A DNA stretch of 59,496 bases. It comes from Welwitschia mirabilis. Its lineage: Eukaryota > Gnetophyta > Gnetopsida > Welwitschiales. Location of the stretch: positions 89,212,977 to 89,272,472 of the forward strand of contig JBOZIK010000001.1 in assembly GCA_051453625.1 (NCBI GenBank), given 5' to 3'. The notes below the pieces were generated by a model. That model was not told the DNA's origin and ran no database searches. It saw nothing but the letters and a program-made list of their open reading frames with translations. Positions 31,064 through 42,540 of the stretch are shown in pieces (positions within the stretch are counted from its first letter, which is position 1; the number at the start of each line of letters is the position of its first letter). The position numbers were made by a program, and so were the translations under genes.

Positions 31064-34000
31064 TGTTATACCCCACAATTTGTAATCTTTAATTCGTATA
31101 CATAATGATATGTTTACGAAAGTCTGTCTGTAAATTATAAAATATATTTTAATATTAAATTTTAATAAAAATCCTTCTTTACTTTAATTTGAGACATATA
31201 AGAATCAATGTGTAGCTTTAAAAATGATAATGTGTTATATTTCTTATGTCAAAGGCACTCATAAGTTGCTTAATTAATTAATCTTAATTTTGAATAATTT
31301 TATTATCTTAAATAATAATAATGATTATAAGAATTTTAATACAAAAAGAAATTAATAAAATAAGGATATCAAACTATTAATACTAAGTAAACCTATTTAT
31401 GATAAAACATGACATTTACATGATTAGATAGTTAAATCGAAAAATACACATGAGGGCATAATAATCAAATGTCCACAAAAATGACATGTAATATCTTTAT
31501 TTTAATTATTATCCATGTGCTTTATTTAAATTAAAAAATAAAGGGGGAAACTAAAATTACTTAGTAAAAATGAAAGAATAATAAATTTGTAAAAAGTAAG
31601 AGTACTATGTTCAACTATAACAATTTCTTACATTCAATTATGAAATTTTCTTACATTCAGTTATAACAATTTTTCTTATATTGAATTATGACATTTCTTT
31701 CTTATGACTTGTATTGTTGATGTGATGGATTATGAAAAGTATAAACATGCAAATAAGAAAATGCACTCTTATTCATAAACCAAAAAGTATAAATGAGTAG
31801 AATTTATTTTATTATGACTTTATTCTTATTATTATTTATGAAAGTACTTTATGTATAGAATATTATTTTTTATTGTGTCACATGACAATTTTAAAATTGA
31901 TGCACTTTTTCTTCCAATGCATTTTGTACATTCTTTAAAGTATGTTTTCGATTGATTATGAGTATATGAAGGATTAAGAAGAAACGAGCATAAGGAAATG
32001 ATGCATGTAATTAATCTTTCTAATTAAAAAAAAGAAAATTACTCATCTAAATTAGATGCATGATTATAAATAAGATTTCTTTTTTCATTCAGACATTACT
32101 TTCACTTCTTACACAAGCTCTTATAAATTCTCATTAATCAATCTTATCACTTGTCATTCATATGTCAATGTTACTTCTACACAAGCTCATCCAACTTATC
32201 ATTGATCAATCTTATCATTGTCATTTATATGTCCACATCACTGTTACACAAAGTCTATCCAAATTATCATTGATTAAACTTATCAACCAAAAAGAGATCT
32301 CTTTACCTTGTAGATAAATTGATGTGAGTAGTCTTTAACCAATTATATTAAGAATCTTTGGCATATTATTTATCTATAAATAAAGCCAGCTTTTTTCTTC
32401 TCAAGATAAAATTCTTTAAGCAAGTTTATTCTACCAAAATTTCTTTTCAATCTTTATCCTTTTGAGTGCAAAGTTGAAATTTGGATCTTGAAGCTTGGAA
32501 GTTAAAGCTTAGAGCTAGGATCTTGGATCTTAGGACTTCATCACATCTTCTCCAAGATCATTAATCTTTTTCATTCCAAGTAGATTTTTATTTTATAAGA
32601 ATTTTATCTTCATGCTAGCATTTCTTGCATTAGGCCTATGTAAATGATTACAGTATTAATGTAGTATTAATGTTATCCCTCCCATTAGCTTAGACTAAGA
32701 TAACTAAGATATTTGAGGGATCTCGTTACTTGCTTAGTTAACAGGGCTACCAATGGATATTTTCCCTTCTATTAGCTGAGACCAAGATAAAGAAGAGATT
32801 TTAGAGATCTATTACATGGATTACTAATGGATATTTTAGTCAAGTGACAAGGGGATTCACTACAATTTTTGGGTACCCATGTTGTTTTGGATTATCTTAT
32901 TTTTGAAATGCATTTCAGAGTCTTTTTCATCATATTAGCATTAGAGTTCTTATTAAAAGGGATGATTCTAATCCTTAAAATATATTTAGGCTACACACTT
33001 CTTCTTAGAAAATTCTAAGGCTTATATTATTTGTTTCATTATTTATTATGGTAAGTTAATTTATATTGTTTATACTTATGTTTCACATACTTTATATACT
33101 AGACTTAATATGAATTTTTAGTTAAGCTATTAATTTTATTTTATATAAATTAGTATGAGTTCTTTTATCCTTAATTTATTTAAAGTTACTTTTCCCCAAA
33201 AGTGAAGCATAACTTAAGAAAGCTATAACTCATGCCATACTAAGTAAATATTTATAAAATTTTTACTTAAGTTTAGAATTATCTTAAAATTTTAAAAGTT
33301 ATAAAACAATAATTTTTCTAAGAGTAAAATAATTTTTATTAATTAAGTTTAGAATTATCTTAAAAATTTAAAAGTTATATAATAGTAATTTTTCTAAGAC
33401 TAAAATAATTTTTAAATTTTATTTTACAAAAATAACTTAAAAATTGTAAGCAGAAAATAATAAGCAAAAGGTCTTAATTTTTAAAATTAATATATAGTTT
33501 TGGATAAAAATAAAGTATTCTAAGTTGTACAAAATTCAATAAGATTTTTAAAAAGTATTTATTCATTTAAGAACTCCAAATAGATCAAAAGTATGACCAT
33601 TTTAGCAAAGGGTATGATTTTAGCAACTGCAAAATTTAGGTAGTTTTTATAGCTAAATTTTAACTCTATAAAATGTATTCATACTAATTTAAATTTAATG
33701 AAATTAGTTTTTAAGGATATTATGATAATTTCATATTAAGAAAAGCAAGTATAATTTATTTTTATGTCTCTAAATAATCAATTAGAAATTTTTACTTTTA
33801 ATGCCTTTTAAAAGCTAAGAACATTTGTAAATAACTTTAATAATCAGAAAAATTATTTTATGTAAGTATCTAATTATTTTAAATACTATATATAATTTTA
33901 TTAGGTTAAGTCTTTTTTTTAATTATTTTTATATACAAATTATTAATATTTATGCCCTTATTCTTGCATTTCAAGCGTAAACATTAGCTTTTTCTATTTA

Positions 34001-35149
34001 ATAATTTTAGAGATGTGTAGCCCAATATCTTAGCTTTATTAATGTTTTTTTTAATAAAACATATATACTTGTCTTGTCTTTATTTTGATATAGATACTTA
34101 TAATTTATAAAAGGGGTTTAGAAGTTGGCTTAGTTCCATAAATAGAGCATGTTTGTATAATAGAACTTCGATGTACTAATGTGCCTTCATTTGAAAAGAA
34201 TGCTTATACTATAGAAAAATAGAGGAATGTTTTCTTTCATATATCTTCATTATTATGCTTTTCAAATTTTTCAGTTTTCTTTTTTTTTAAAAAAATCAGA
34301 ATGATGCTTATATAATCTATTTTTCTTCATATGATTGTTTTCATAAAATAAACCTAATAATGATTAAAATTATTTCTATTAGGTAAACAATCCACTAAAT
34401 ATCTGCATAATTATATGCTTGAATTTGTATGGTATATTCATTCAACTAAATTAAGATAATATTAATAATTATTCATTCTCATACTTAGGTTTCATTACTA
34501 AGGTGGGTTGTATTGTGCTTTTATTTGTAAACCCTTATGAAAGTGGATTAAATCACTACTCTCCTGTCCTACCCATGTGTGGAATCACTTTGACTTAATA
34601 TCTTGAGCCCTTAGTATCAAAGGATTATGTTTCACCATCTTGAAATTCTTTAAAGACGTAAGGATCATTTGTAAACATGCATCCAGCTCACATACCACCT
34701 GTAACCTGTATTCAGGATATATCGAGGTGAAAGTCTATGCCTATGGAGTTGAACCCAATCTCACATCTTAAGGGTGACTAAATATTGAGTTGAAATGTTA
34801 TTAATGGGAATTGAAACCTCCTATTATATTAATTGGACACTATCCTAAAACGTATCCATATATGTAATAGAACAAGTTAACATCCCATCAATTTTATACA
34901 AGATATCTTTGCATGACGAAAACAAAAGTTAAGAATTAATATAGGATACAATTCTAACATTGTTATTATATGCAAACCAAAAGGGCTTATAATTAACTAA
35001 TAATTATGTTATTTAATTATTATTTTAAATCTTATAATATTTTAATAGGTTCTAAGTATGAATTGATCCTAGGTTTCGTTGTACATGTTAGTTAATAATG
35101 TTTTTAAAAAAATGGTGCTTAATTAGAATAATCAAAGTTAAGCTATTTA
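31064..35149 (+). repeat. 3' LTR of chromovirus G2 (copy D, full length ~4.1 kb)
   Basis: Starts TGTTATACCCCACA after the purine tract, a common start of plant Ty3-gypsy LTRs. Similarity to copy C ends near 35149, just where copy C meets its primer site. It contains the TATTCAATTATGA-type repeats (31615-31700), a TATA box at 32375 and CCATGTGTGG-type sequence near 34573. This is the reference copy for the family in this window. A 57-bp local duplication (TAAGTTTAGAATTATCTTAA) occurs near 33268 and 33346. Confidence 0.8.
32375..32382 (+). promoter_or_regulatory. LTR TATA box (copy D)
   Basis: TATAAATA followed by AAGCCAGC, at the position of TATATAAATA in copy B. Confidence 0.55.
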
Positions 35150-38100
35150 GTTATCCTAATTTTTAAATCTATAAATGATAAAATGACATTGTCACTCAAA
35201 TAAGTTGTATTTGTAAGAATACTTCTGTTAATATTATGTTACTAAAATTAGTTCTTTTCTTTTGTGCTTTTCCAAATTCTTTGAAGTGTTTTTTGTTTCA
35301 TAACTATTCCATTTTTCAGGTCATAAGAAGTTATTTTTCAATTTTGAAAAATGGTGAAAAATGATAGCACCACTATAATGTAATCAATAAAAGATGTAAT
35401 ACAATATTATGTACAAATAAAAGGTTAAAAAAACTAATGAGTAGGATTTGATATTAAAATTTTAGTAAAATGTAAAAATATAAAAGGAATGTTATTGCAA
35501 TATAATTAATGAACCTAAAAATGCATTAATTACATCTATCAAATGCTAAATCAAATTTATTAGATAGAGTACATGTGTAAAACATAAATTTTGAAAACAT
35601 CCTCAATGTAACATCTTATTTTTTAAAAGCTTTTATAAGGTGAAATTAGTTAAAAACTTTTACAAGGTGAAATTAGAGATTATCTATTTTTGTATGTTAC
35701 TTATCCATCCAAGTTACATGGTTCTTTAATCAATTTCATTAAAATGATTCTATTAAAATATAATAAATCTTATCTTTATTACCATATGTTGAGGTGCTTT
35801 CAATGTTTGTCTTAAATTATAGGATGTCTACTAGGACTTTATCATTCTCAAGACTCTTTTTCTATATTTTTCACTTCATTTCATGTGGGTGGGAGGAAGA
35901 CTTTAAAAACTCATACTAAATTAGCCTTTTATAGTTAATTATTTATCCACTATTAACATGGTGAGTTTATTTTAAAAACATAATTTATAGGATACTATGT
36001 TACACTCATTATGATTATAGTTTATTTTCTTAGATGATAACCTATAGGCATTTGTTGCTAACTTGGGAGCCTCTTATTAAATGTATAGGTTCCCTACCCA
36101 AGATATTGAAGTCCATGTTTAGGTTTTCCTTAACTATATAATAAGATTATTTTATATTCAATGATTACTTATAGCTATAAATATATTTTAAAAAATTTAG
36201 TCCGCTTTGTTTTGTTATTCAAACCTAAGACATTACATTTGGGTTTTCATTTACTATATAATGATTTATTATTTATATATGCTATTAATATATTTTAATA
36301 ACTATTTCTCATGATTTTGATTTAAATGTCAATATATTTTTCAATAATTTATTATTGCCTTTCTCTAGCTAAAAATGGTGGTCTCTAAGACATATCCATA
36401 TATTAGCACCATATTCTACAACTTAAAACCTAGAGCTAAATATGAGGATATCCTTAAAAATCTAAAGTTATATTAACATAGCTTAAATTAATAAATTTTT
36501 AAATATTATGACAACTCATTACTTATTTAAAAATTAAAATTTAATGTAAATGTTTTTATTATTAATTTTACCTTTGTTAAAAATTTCACTTATTATCACT
36601 AACTAATTCTTAATTTTATTTAAATTTCTTATTTAAGAACTAAACTTAATGTTTTTTTATAATAAGGTTTTTGAATAGTTACAACTTTTATAATTTATAT
36701 TACAATCATATTTTCAATAATGGTTTTGGAGCATGTCAATTTATTATACTTATTGAAAATAAACAAAGTGATATGGGTATTAAAATCTAATCTTAGTAGA
36801 GTAAAATCAAGACATTTTCGATTTTCTGAGCGATAAACCTTTTACAATTAACTTCTTCTTCACATAAGAAACTATTCTTATTTCCTAGTGGTCTCATGGA
36901 CCTCTAAATAATTATATCTTTAAGTGTAATTTCCTATATTTCTTATACTTTATGGATGAGCTTCTCTAAGCTACTTCTTGAATTCATCGTGTAAGAAATA
37001 ATGATAGATTATTACTTTTAACTCTCTCAATTAATGAAAAAGTTATCATTAGTATTTACATCCTAATATTAGAAAATAAAGGTATGGTGATCAATAAGAG
37101 GTCTAAAAAATGGTCAAAGATGATTATTATTCTAGCTACAATAATTAAGATAAAGAAAAAGTACATGTAATTAACAAAAGAAGTAAAAAAAGAAGAAATG
37201 AAAAAATCATATTAAACTATTTAACTTTATGAATAATTTATGGAAAAAAAGCTATAAACTTACATGTCTAAAGAAGTTTTTTATGATTGAAACTAAAAAT
37301 AGGCTATGCATGAAAAAGTGAATATAAATATGTGAGACATTATAGATAGGTCAAATAACTGATAACTCTTGATAAAAAAATAGGATATTCATGGCAACAC
37401 TTGCTTATATTTACTTGTTCACTTCAATTACAAATTTTGCTATATTAATAATCATGTCATTTGTCTTTAAATCCTTTTGTAAATATAATATACATAATCA
37501 ATTTGCTACTTTGAGTGTTTTTTTTTTTTTTAAATAATGCAATATGGGTATAAATTCGTTTTCTATCTAGTTTTTAGCGTACCACACTAATTAGGGTTGG
37601 TACTTTTCCTCACTAAATGAAATGTAAAAATGTGTTCTTTTAATTTTCTTTCCCTTTTTCTAAATTATACTTCACTTCCTAGGTTCTTGATTTACTTAGA
37701 AGAGCAAAAATACATCGGTAACCCTTGCCACTCTAGAAGATGGTCACCAAATGTCTAGGTTTAGCTTCATATCAAAGATATTGAAGCCTATGCCTAAGTG
37801 TACTTTTTGAAAACATAGTAAGAACTATAAGTTATATAACTTGTAATGATAGGATTTCAATACGATTAGGGCTTACAACATATAAACATCACCTGAAGAA
37901 ACTATGCTACGGATTAGGGTCTTGAATATAATCTATTTTATTTTATTTTCTTTCTTTTTTTCTTTCTTTTATTTTCTTTTTATTGAAGAAGTGGATAATA
38001 GAAAACCATATCACACTCACCAAGGTTATCACTTTACTTGGTGGGATGAAAATCCTTGGATTGACCTAGTTGGGATAGGAGTTAATTAGTAGCGTTCCTT

Positions 38101-39389
38101 AAATACATGGATAGAATTACATGACCATAAATGAAGTCACATACCACAAAACATGAAATCACTACTCATAAATATAGGTCAAACCAACTGCATTATGCAT
38201 TGGTTTATACTCGTTGAATTTGTATCTAATTGCATAATTTAAATTTTAAATTACTTATGTTATTTTAGAAAATTATATTTTTTAATAATAACTTCAAATT
38301 TATAATGTTTAGGAAGTTAAAAAAATAATTTATTTATGTAAGCAATCCAAGATACCTTGGAATTTAGAATAAACCTTATTTTTAACAAGATCATGGCTAA
38401 TGCTTCTTATACTTAATACATAATAAGTTAATTAATATTAATCAACATAATTATTTCATATTGAAAAAATTATAAGAAATTAAGAAAAGTCATTATGATC
38501 ATAATAATAGAAAACTTAATAATAAAAAGAAAACCAAGATTTTAAACAAATGTGATTGAAAATTTACATGAAATTTAATTTAATGAGTTTGAGTTAGTAT
38601 ATTATCTAAAATTATTTTTTTCATCTTAATCTTTACTTTTTTATTCCTTCTTTAGTACTACTATTGTATTTATAATTGACTAAGTACTGCAATAATCTTT
38701 ACAATAACACTAAGTCTTTACATTTTTACAAAACAATTTTAATTAGATTTGGTAGCTTCCAACTCTTTTCAAAGTCAAGCATTTCATTTGGTATTTACTT
38801 CATCATAGGCTTTATATTGGTCAGTGACTACATTAGCTAGTTCTGGTTAATCTTATTTGCCCACATTGTTATGGCCTGATAGTTTTGTTCATGTCTTTTA
38901 GTCATGCACCCTTGCTTATAGCACTTGAAACTAAATAGGCCAACAATTTGAGGATCTTGCTATCTCTCATTCGATGTTGTTTTTTTGCTCTTCTCTCATT
39001 ACTAATTAGAACCAATAATTTCTTTAGGATATTATCTATCCTATCAGTTTATTTTTTATTTGGAAATGGTTCTGCAATTTAGCTTTCAGTGTATGTAGTT
39101 TTCTATTTCTTTTTTTTAATATGGAAGTGCACTACAATATTGTATGGTCTATTTATTTTTAAATTTGTCATCAAGTAGCACATGGTCATCTTAACATGGA
39201 TGACCTCCTAAATCTTATTGCTTACTTTGTAAATTTTAGTTCTTACTGGTCAAGACATCCATGTAAGTTTTTATAATCTGCCTAATTATTTTTGAAGATT
39301 TGCTTTATGTTCTACTAGTTTTTACTAGTAGCTTTTCCTCTACTCTCTTATAGTTACCAGATTTTCCTATCTCTCTCACATATGATTCT
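35150..39389. other. Decayed repeat sequence, unassigned
   Basis: No reading frame or domain could be assigned. A block with AGATATTGAAG, a YCYATG word and an ATATAATAAG-like end occurs near 36096 and again near 37776, and a related block follows near 36228. An ACACTCAC-word with TTATCACTTTACTTGG near 38016 has relatives near 36002 and 44755, so a dispersed repeat family is present. Minus-strand CYKQGCMTKR near 38915 resembles a broken gag zinc knuckle, but only weakly. Confidence 0.5.
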
Positions 39390-39510
39390 NNNNNNNNNNN
39401 NNNNNNNNNNNNNNNNNNNNNNNNNNNNNNNNNNNNNNNNNNNNNNNNNNNNNNNNNNNNNNNNNNNNNNNNNNNNNNNNNNNNNNNNNNNNNNNNNNNN
39501 NNNNNNNNNN
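39390..39510. other. Assembly gap (121 N)
   Basis: Run of 121 N; no duplicated flank is apparent. Confidence 0.8.
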
Positions 39511-39946
39511 TTTATGTAGCTTATAAATTTAACTTCAATATGTATAAAGAGGATTTATTTTCATTTTGAATGATGCTTATAGTACCATATTAAGATTTTC
39601 CCACTAATGTTACTTGTACACTATATATAGAAATAAGCTACTTAACTACTCATGTTTTCACTAACCTTTTATAAAAATAGTGTGCTATAGCATTTCTTAT
39701 CAAAAATATGTTCTTTTTATAATAATAATGACATTGTCTAAGAAAAGAGGGAACCCTAATGTTTGATAGTCCATAATATTTGTTTAATAATTTGTTAATT
39801 TGCTTATTTATGTAGAGAATCTTTATCCCTAACTAAGTTTTCACTTTTTTCTATATGTTTCTCCTTTTCTTTTTTTCCCCAATGCTTAATATGATGGTAA
39901 ACTAACTCAAAGTTGGATTTGGTTATTGTGCTAAATTATTTCTCTT
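39511..39946. other. Unassigned AT-rich sequence
   Basis: Nothing recognisable. Confidence 0.5.
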
Positions 39947-40026
39947 AGCACAACGATATGCCAAGGGATGATGCTAAGGACACTCATCCTTTATACAGAA
40001 GGTTGTAGGTTTTAAACTTTTGGATA
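39947..40026 (+). repeat. Possible decayed SINE / tRNA-like sequence
   Basis: TAGCACAACGATATGCC resembles a Pol III A box (TRGCNNAGYGG), and about 50 bp later GGTTTTAAACT resembles a B box (GGTTCGANTCC). A GGATGATGCTAAGG...CTCATCCTT stretch lies between them and could pair. No poly-A or T tail or target duplication was seen, so the call is tentative. Confidence 0.3.
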
Positions 40027-40116
40027 GCCTAATTAAATAATGCATTTGACCAATCAACCTAATTAAATAATGCATTTGACCAATCAGCCTAATTAAATAA
40101 TGCCTTTGACCAAACA
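40027..40116 (+). repeat. 3 x 30-bp tandem repeat with W-box and CCAAT cores
   Basis: Three nearly identical 30 bp units, each CCTAATTAAATAATGCATTT followed by GACCAATCA; the third has GCCTTT and CCAAACA. Each unit has TTTGACC (W-box core TTGAC, WRKY sites), and the first two have CCAAT. The array lies about 380 bp beyond the 3' end of the SAUR gene. Whether it acts as a regulatory element is unknown. Confidence 0.9.
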
Positions 40117-40499
40117 TAGTAGTTACACTCTTTAGGCATCACTACAAGTTTTTAACATCCATGTGTTAATATACAATAAAATAAAATCCTTTTAAGTTTT
40201 CAAACATAGAAACTTTACACTTCAACTAAATCCACAAAGATGTCATTCTGACCCAGGTGGAACTCCTAAAACTCCTTCCCCGTACCTCTAAACTCCTTTA
40301 AAATAATTAAATACATAAGAGATATAAATAGGTCCTTATTGGCTTATTCTACTATCGTCCGTTAAAAAAGAAGCCAAATGTGGACTCAAAGACCTGTAAG
40401 ATCGTGACTCAAAGCTCGTATTAAACTCCTTTGCATCATTAATAAAACCCTAATGATCGTCCAATTCTGTATATTCTTCTGTAAATCTTCTATTTGCGG
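40117..40499. other. SAUR 3' flank
   Basis: Transition from AT-rich repeat to genic composition. On the minus strand AATAAG words at 40335-40350 are possible near-upstream polyadenylation signals. On the plus strand AAACCCTAA at 40444-40452 equals the plant telo-box motif, which is usually found in promoters of growth-related genes, but no plus-strand gene is evident. Confidence 0.4.
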
Positions 40500-40982
40500 T
40501 TATAGTTTATACTTACGGTGACTGGGAAAGACGAAAAAGGATCCGCAGATGTTGCAGTTCTGCGCTCGCAATTCAAGAAGGTGAATCAAGTCCTCCAGCA
40601 AAGAAGGATCGCAGGGAATAGTTATGACGCCATCGCAGTAATGAAAGTCAAACTCCTGCTCGGCAATCTTCAGAAGGCGAGAAAAGAGAGGATTCTGCAG
40701 ATAGCTCAGCGGAATGACGAATCGTTTCCGTTTTCGCACGTCTAAACCGGCATACACCGCCAGGTGTCCTTCCGAAACATCTAAAGGCACGGCTCTCTCG
40801 CGCGTTTTGCTGCAAAGAACTTTACTTAAGCAGGTTAGCTTTGACATTCTTCTCTTGCACACCAGTGGACCTTTGGAGAACCTATGGCGGCCTAAGAGAT
40901 GCGTAGAAAAGGAAACGAAAGAGGAAACCCGTAACGAAGCAGAGCATGCAATGGAAGATAAATAAATTGAGGAAATGGACAT
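40500..40982 (-). CDS. SAUR family protein (small auxin-up RNA)
   Basis: Intact intronless 160-residue frame. The SAUR domain spans about residues 63-137, with signatures EGHLAVYAG (71-79), KRFVIPLSYLQNPLF (86-100), EQEFDF (109-114) and GVITIPCD (118-125). SAUR proteins act in auxin-promoted cell expansion, in known cases by inhibiting PP2C.D phosphatases so that plasma-membrane H+-ATPase stays active. The start given uses the first ATG. A second ATG at residue 46 (40845-40847) would give 115 residues, nearer the family's usual length, and the first 45 residues (Ser-rich, MSISSIYLSSIACSASL) are unlike most SAURs. They could be a targeting extension or untranslated leader. Composition is far richer in GC than all neighbours, and there are no stops, so this is the only convincing functional gene here. 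Subfamily not determined. Confidence 0.9.
   Translation of the reverse strand: MSISSIYLSSIACSASLRVSSFVSFSTHLLGRHRFSKGPLVCKRRMSKLTCLSKVLCSKTRERAVPLDVSEGHLAVYAGLDVRKRKRFVIPLSYLQNPLFSRLLKIAEQEFDFHYCDGVITIPCDPSLLEDLIHLLELRAQNCNICGSFFVFPSHRKYKL
40845..40847 (-). other. Alternative SAUR start codon (Met46)
   Basis: ATG followed by TCAAAGCTAACC; the protein would begin MSKLTCLSKVLCSKTRERAV, a typical basic SAUR N-terminus. On the minus strand a TTTATTTATC stretch lies about 110 bp upstream at 40958-40967. Transcript 5' ends would decide between the starts. Confidence 0.45.
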
Positions 40983-41007
40983 GGATTTGAAAGGACAATA
41001 TCAAAGG

Positions 41008-41013
41008 CACGTG
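41008..41013. promoter_or_regulatory. G-box CACGTG upstream of SAUR
   Basis: A perfect palindromic CACGTG lies 26 bp before the first SAUR ATG. G-boxes bind bHLH (PIF, BZR-associated) and bZIP factors, and SAUR promoters often carry them. Position is close to or inside the 5' UTR. No perfect TGTCTC auxin element was noticed nearby. Confidence 0.4.
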
Positions 41014-41852
41014 AAGCGACAGAGAAATTCATACGGACATCGTTATTTACTGGCGCGGATTTGCGATGATCGGTGAGTGACTCCTTTTTCTGCTCTTATG
41101 AAATTTCGAAGTCTTTTGTATCGACTGGATGTTCGAACTCAACAATAGTGTAAAATGCTCTATTTCAATGGATTCCTTTTCTCTGTTCCTGACAGAAAGC
41201 CTTTGTCTTCTTTCATGTGCATTGTCGACCTCGCCTCACGATCCTCTAAAGCCTTTGGACTAAATGACCCTAACTTAAGCGACAGCCCTTGGCTGTAGCG
41301 TACCTTTTTGTATGCATCTGATATCGCTGTTCATTCTAGGGTTCTTTTCTATTCTTTTGCCAGTTTTCTCTTTTTGTGCTGTTACTTATCCGGTTTTGTC
41401 TTAAGATCCGAAATCCGATTGAACCTTGAAGATATTATGTAACGTGTTGCACATCTTTACCTTTAAAAGTGTAGATTAGATAATCTCGTAACTTAGTGGA
41501 GGTGCTTATTTCTACTTTCAACAATATGAACAGTGTATTAGCAGAAATTGACACTCTTTATGGATAGCGGTGCTGTATCTGCTTCTGTGATCCAACTCAA
41601 ATCCAGACGATCTAAACGTTTTGAAATTTCTGTTGCAATTTGCTTGAAACAACAGAGCTCTTGCAGGCGTTACAACTATTAACCAAAAGATCTGCAATTG
41701 CTCTTTCACATTTAACGAGTCCCCTTAAGCTAGGAAACCGTACCTCGATCCACCCTTTCGGAATTAGAAGTTCTTCACCGCTTTTCCAGTTGCGAAGTGA
41801 CAATACCGCCGGTGGTACGTTATATTGCTTGAGCCTTCAGACGATCATCTTT
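41014..41852. other. Low-copy upstream region of SAUR
   Basis: Balanced base composition with many intact CpG, unlike the rest of the window, so it is unlikely to be methylated repeat. Contains a small hairpin ACAGCC-CTT-GGCTGT at 41282-41296 and short minus-strand frames near 41518-41803 (NWKSGEELLIPKGWIEVRFP) that match no family I recognise. It probably contains the SAUR promoter. Confidence 0.5.
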
Positions 41853-42143
41853 ATTATCCATCCAATCAAATCACACGCAATGATTTATCCAGCTTGGGTT
41901 TCAGTAAACAACATGCGCTGTTAAAGCAGACATTTGAAAGCTTCCGAAAATTATCCATCCAGCCAGATCATAGGCAATATTTTATGCAGGTCTTGTTTCT
42001 GTAAACAATATCCGCTGGTAAAGCAGAAATTTAAAAGCTTTTGAAAATTATCCATCCAGTCGGCTGAGAGGCAATGTTTTATCCAGATCTTGTTTCTGTA
42101 AACAACATGCACTATTAAAGCAGAAATGTGAAAGCTTCTGAAA
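41853..42143 (+). repeat. 3 x 97-bp tandem repeat upstream of SAUR
   Basis: Three head-to-tail units of exactly 97 bp (41853, 41950, 42047). Each starts ATTATCCATCCA, passes through CTGTAAACAAYATSC-type sequence, and ends AAAGCAGAAATKTGAAAGCTT with YTGAAA. The units differ by about one base in five to ten. They lie 0.9-1.2 kb upstream of the SAUR start within the GC-richer island. Confidence 0.92.
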
Positions 42144-42540
42144 GGGACATCCCTGCGTGCCTTTCATTACAGTTGGTGTCCATTTCGTTTAAGAAAACTA
42201 AAAAAGGAAAACTTGAATTAGGAGCATTTATTTGATTACAATTTATGTGGCCTGCTTTGGATTTCGATCTTCTGTTGCTGAAAGGAGATAGCTGTTAAAC
42301 GATAATGATACCGTCGCTGCGGTCCAAGTCGTGTTTGTCTGTTTTGGTTGGAGCCCTTGCGAGTCCAACTATGTTCTTCTTCTCTTCCTTTTCTAAAACC
42401 TTTAGATCGAGTGTGTCTCGCGATACGTGACTTCTTTTAGTTTTTATATAATAGAAGGAACAAAGAGAGATCAAATGCGAGTAGAATTCCATTCTTTTAA
42501 TGCAATCGAATGGGGCCTAGTATCTCATTTATAACAAGGA
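42144..42540. other. End of the GC-richer island
   Basis: Genic-like composition up to about 42540, then an abrupt return to AT-rich repeat. A plus-strand frame at 42305-42430 would encode a 41-residue peptide beginning MIPSLRSKSCLSVLVGALAS, Ser/Phe-rich and presequence-like. Nothing shows it is expressed. Confidence 0.45.

Noticed and set aside
37904-38089. 61-codon plus-strand frame ending in DENPWIDLVGIGVN
   Set aside because: Starts in a TTTTC-rich low-complexity stretch, and its end overlaps a dispersed repeat block also seen at 44755; no domain.
38850-38960. Minus-strand gag zinc knuckle (CYKQGCMTKR)
   Set aside because: Only two of the four zinc ligands are convincingly placed, and no adjacent protease or RT was found on that strand.
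40518-40965. Plus-strand open frames antisense to SAUR (75 and 83 codons)
   Set aside because: They lie opposite the well-supported SAUR coding sequence and have no family resemblance; they are shadows of its GC-rich codons.
41282-41296. ACAGCC-CTT-GGCTGT hairpin as a terminator or small RNA
   Set aside because: A 6-bp stem is too short to carry meaning in a plant genome without other support.
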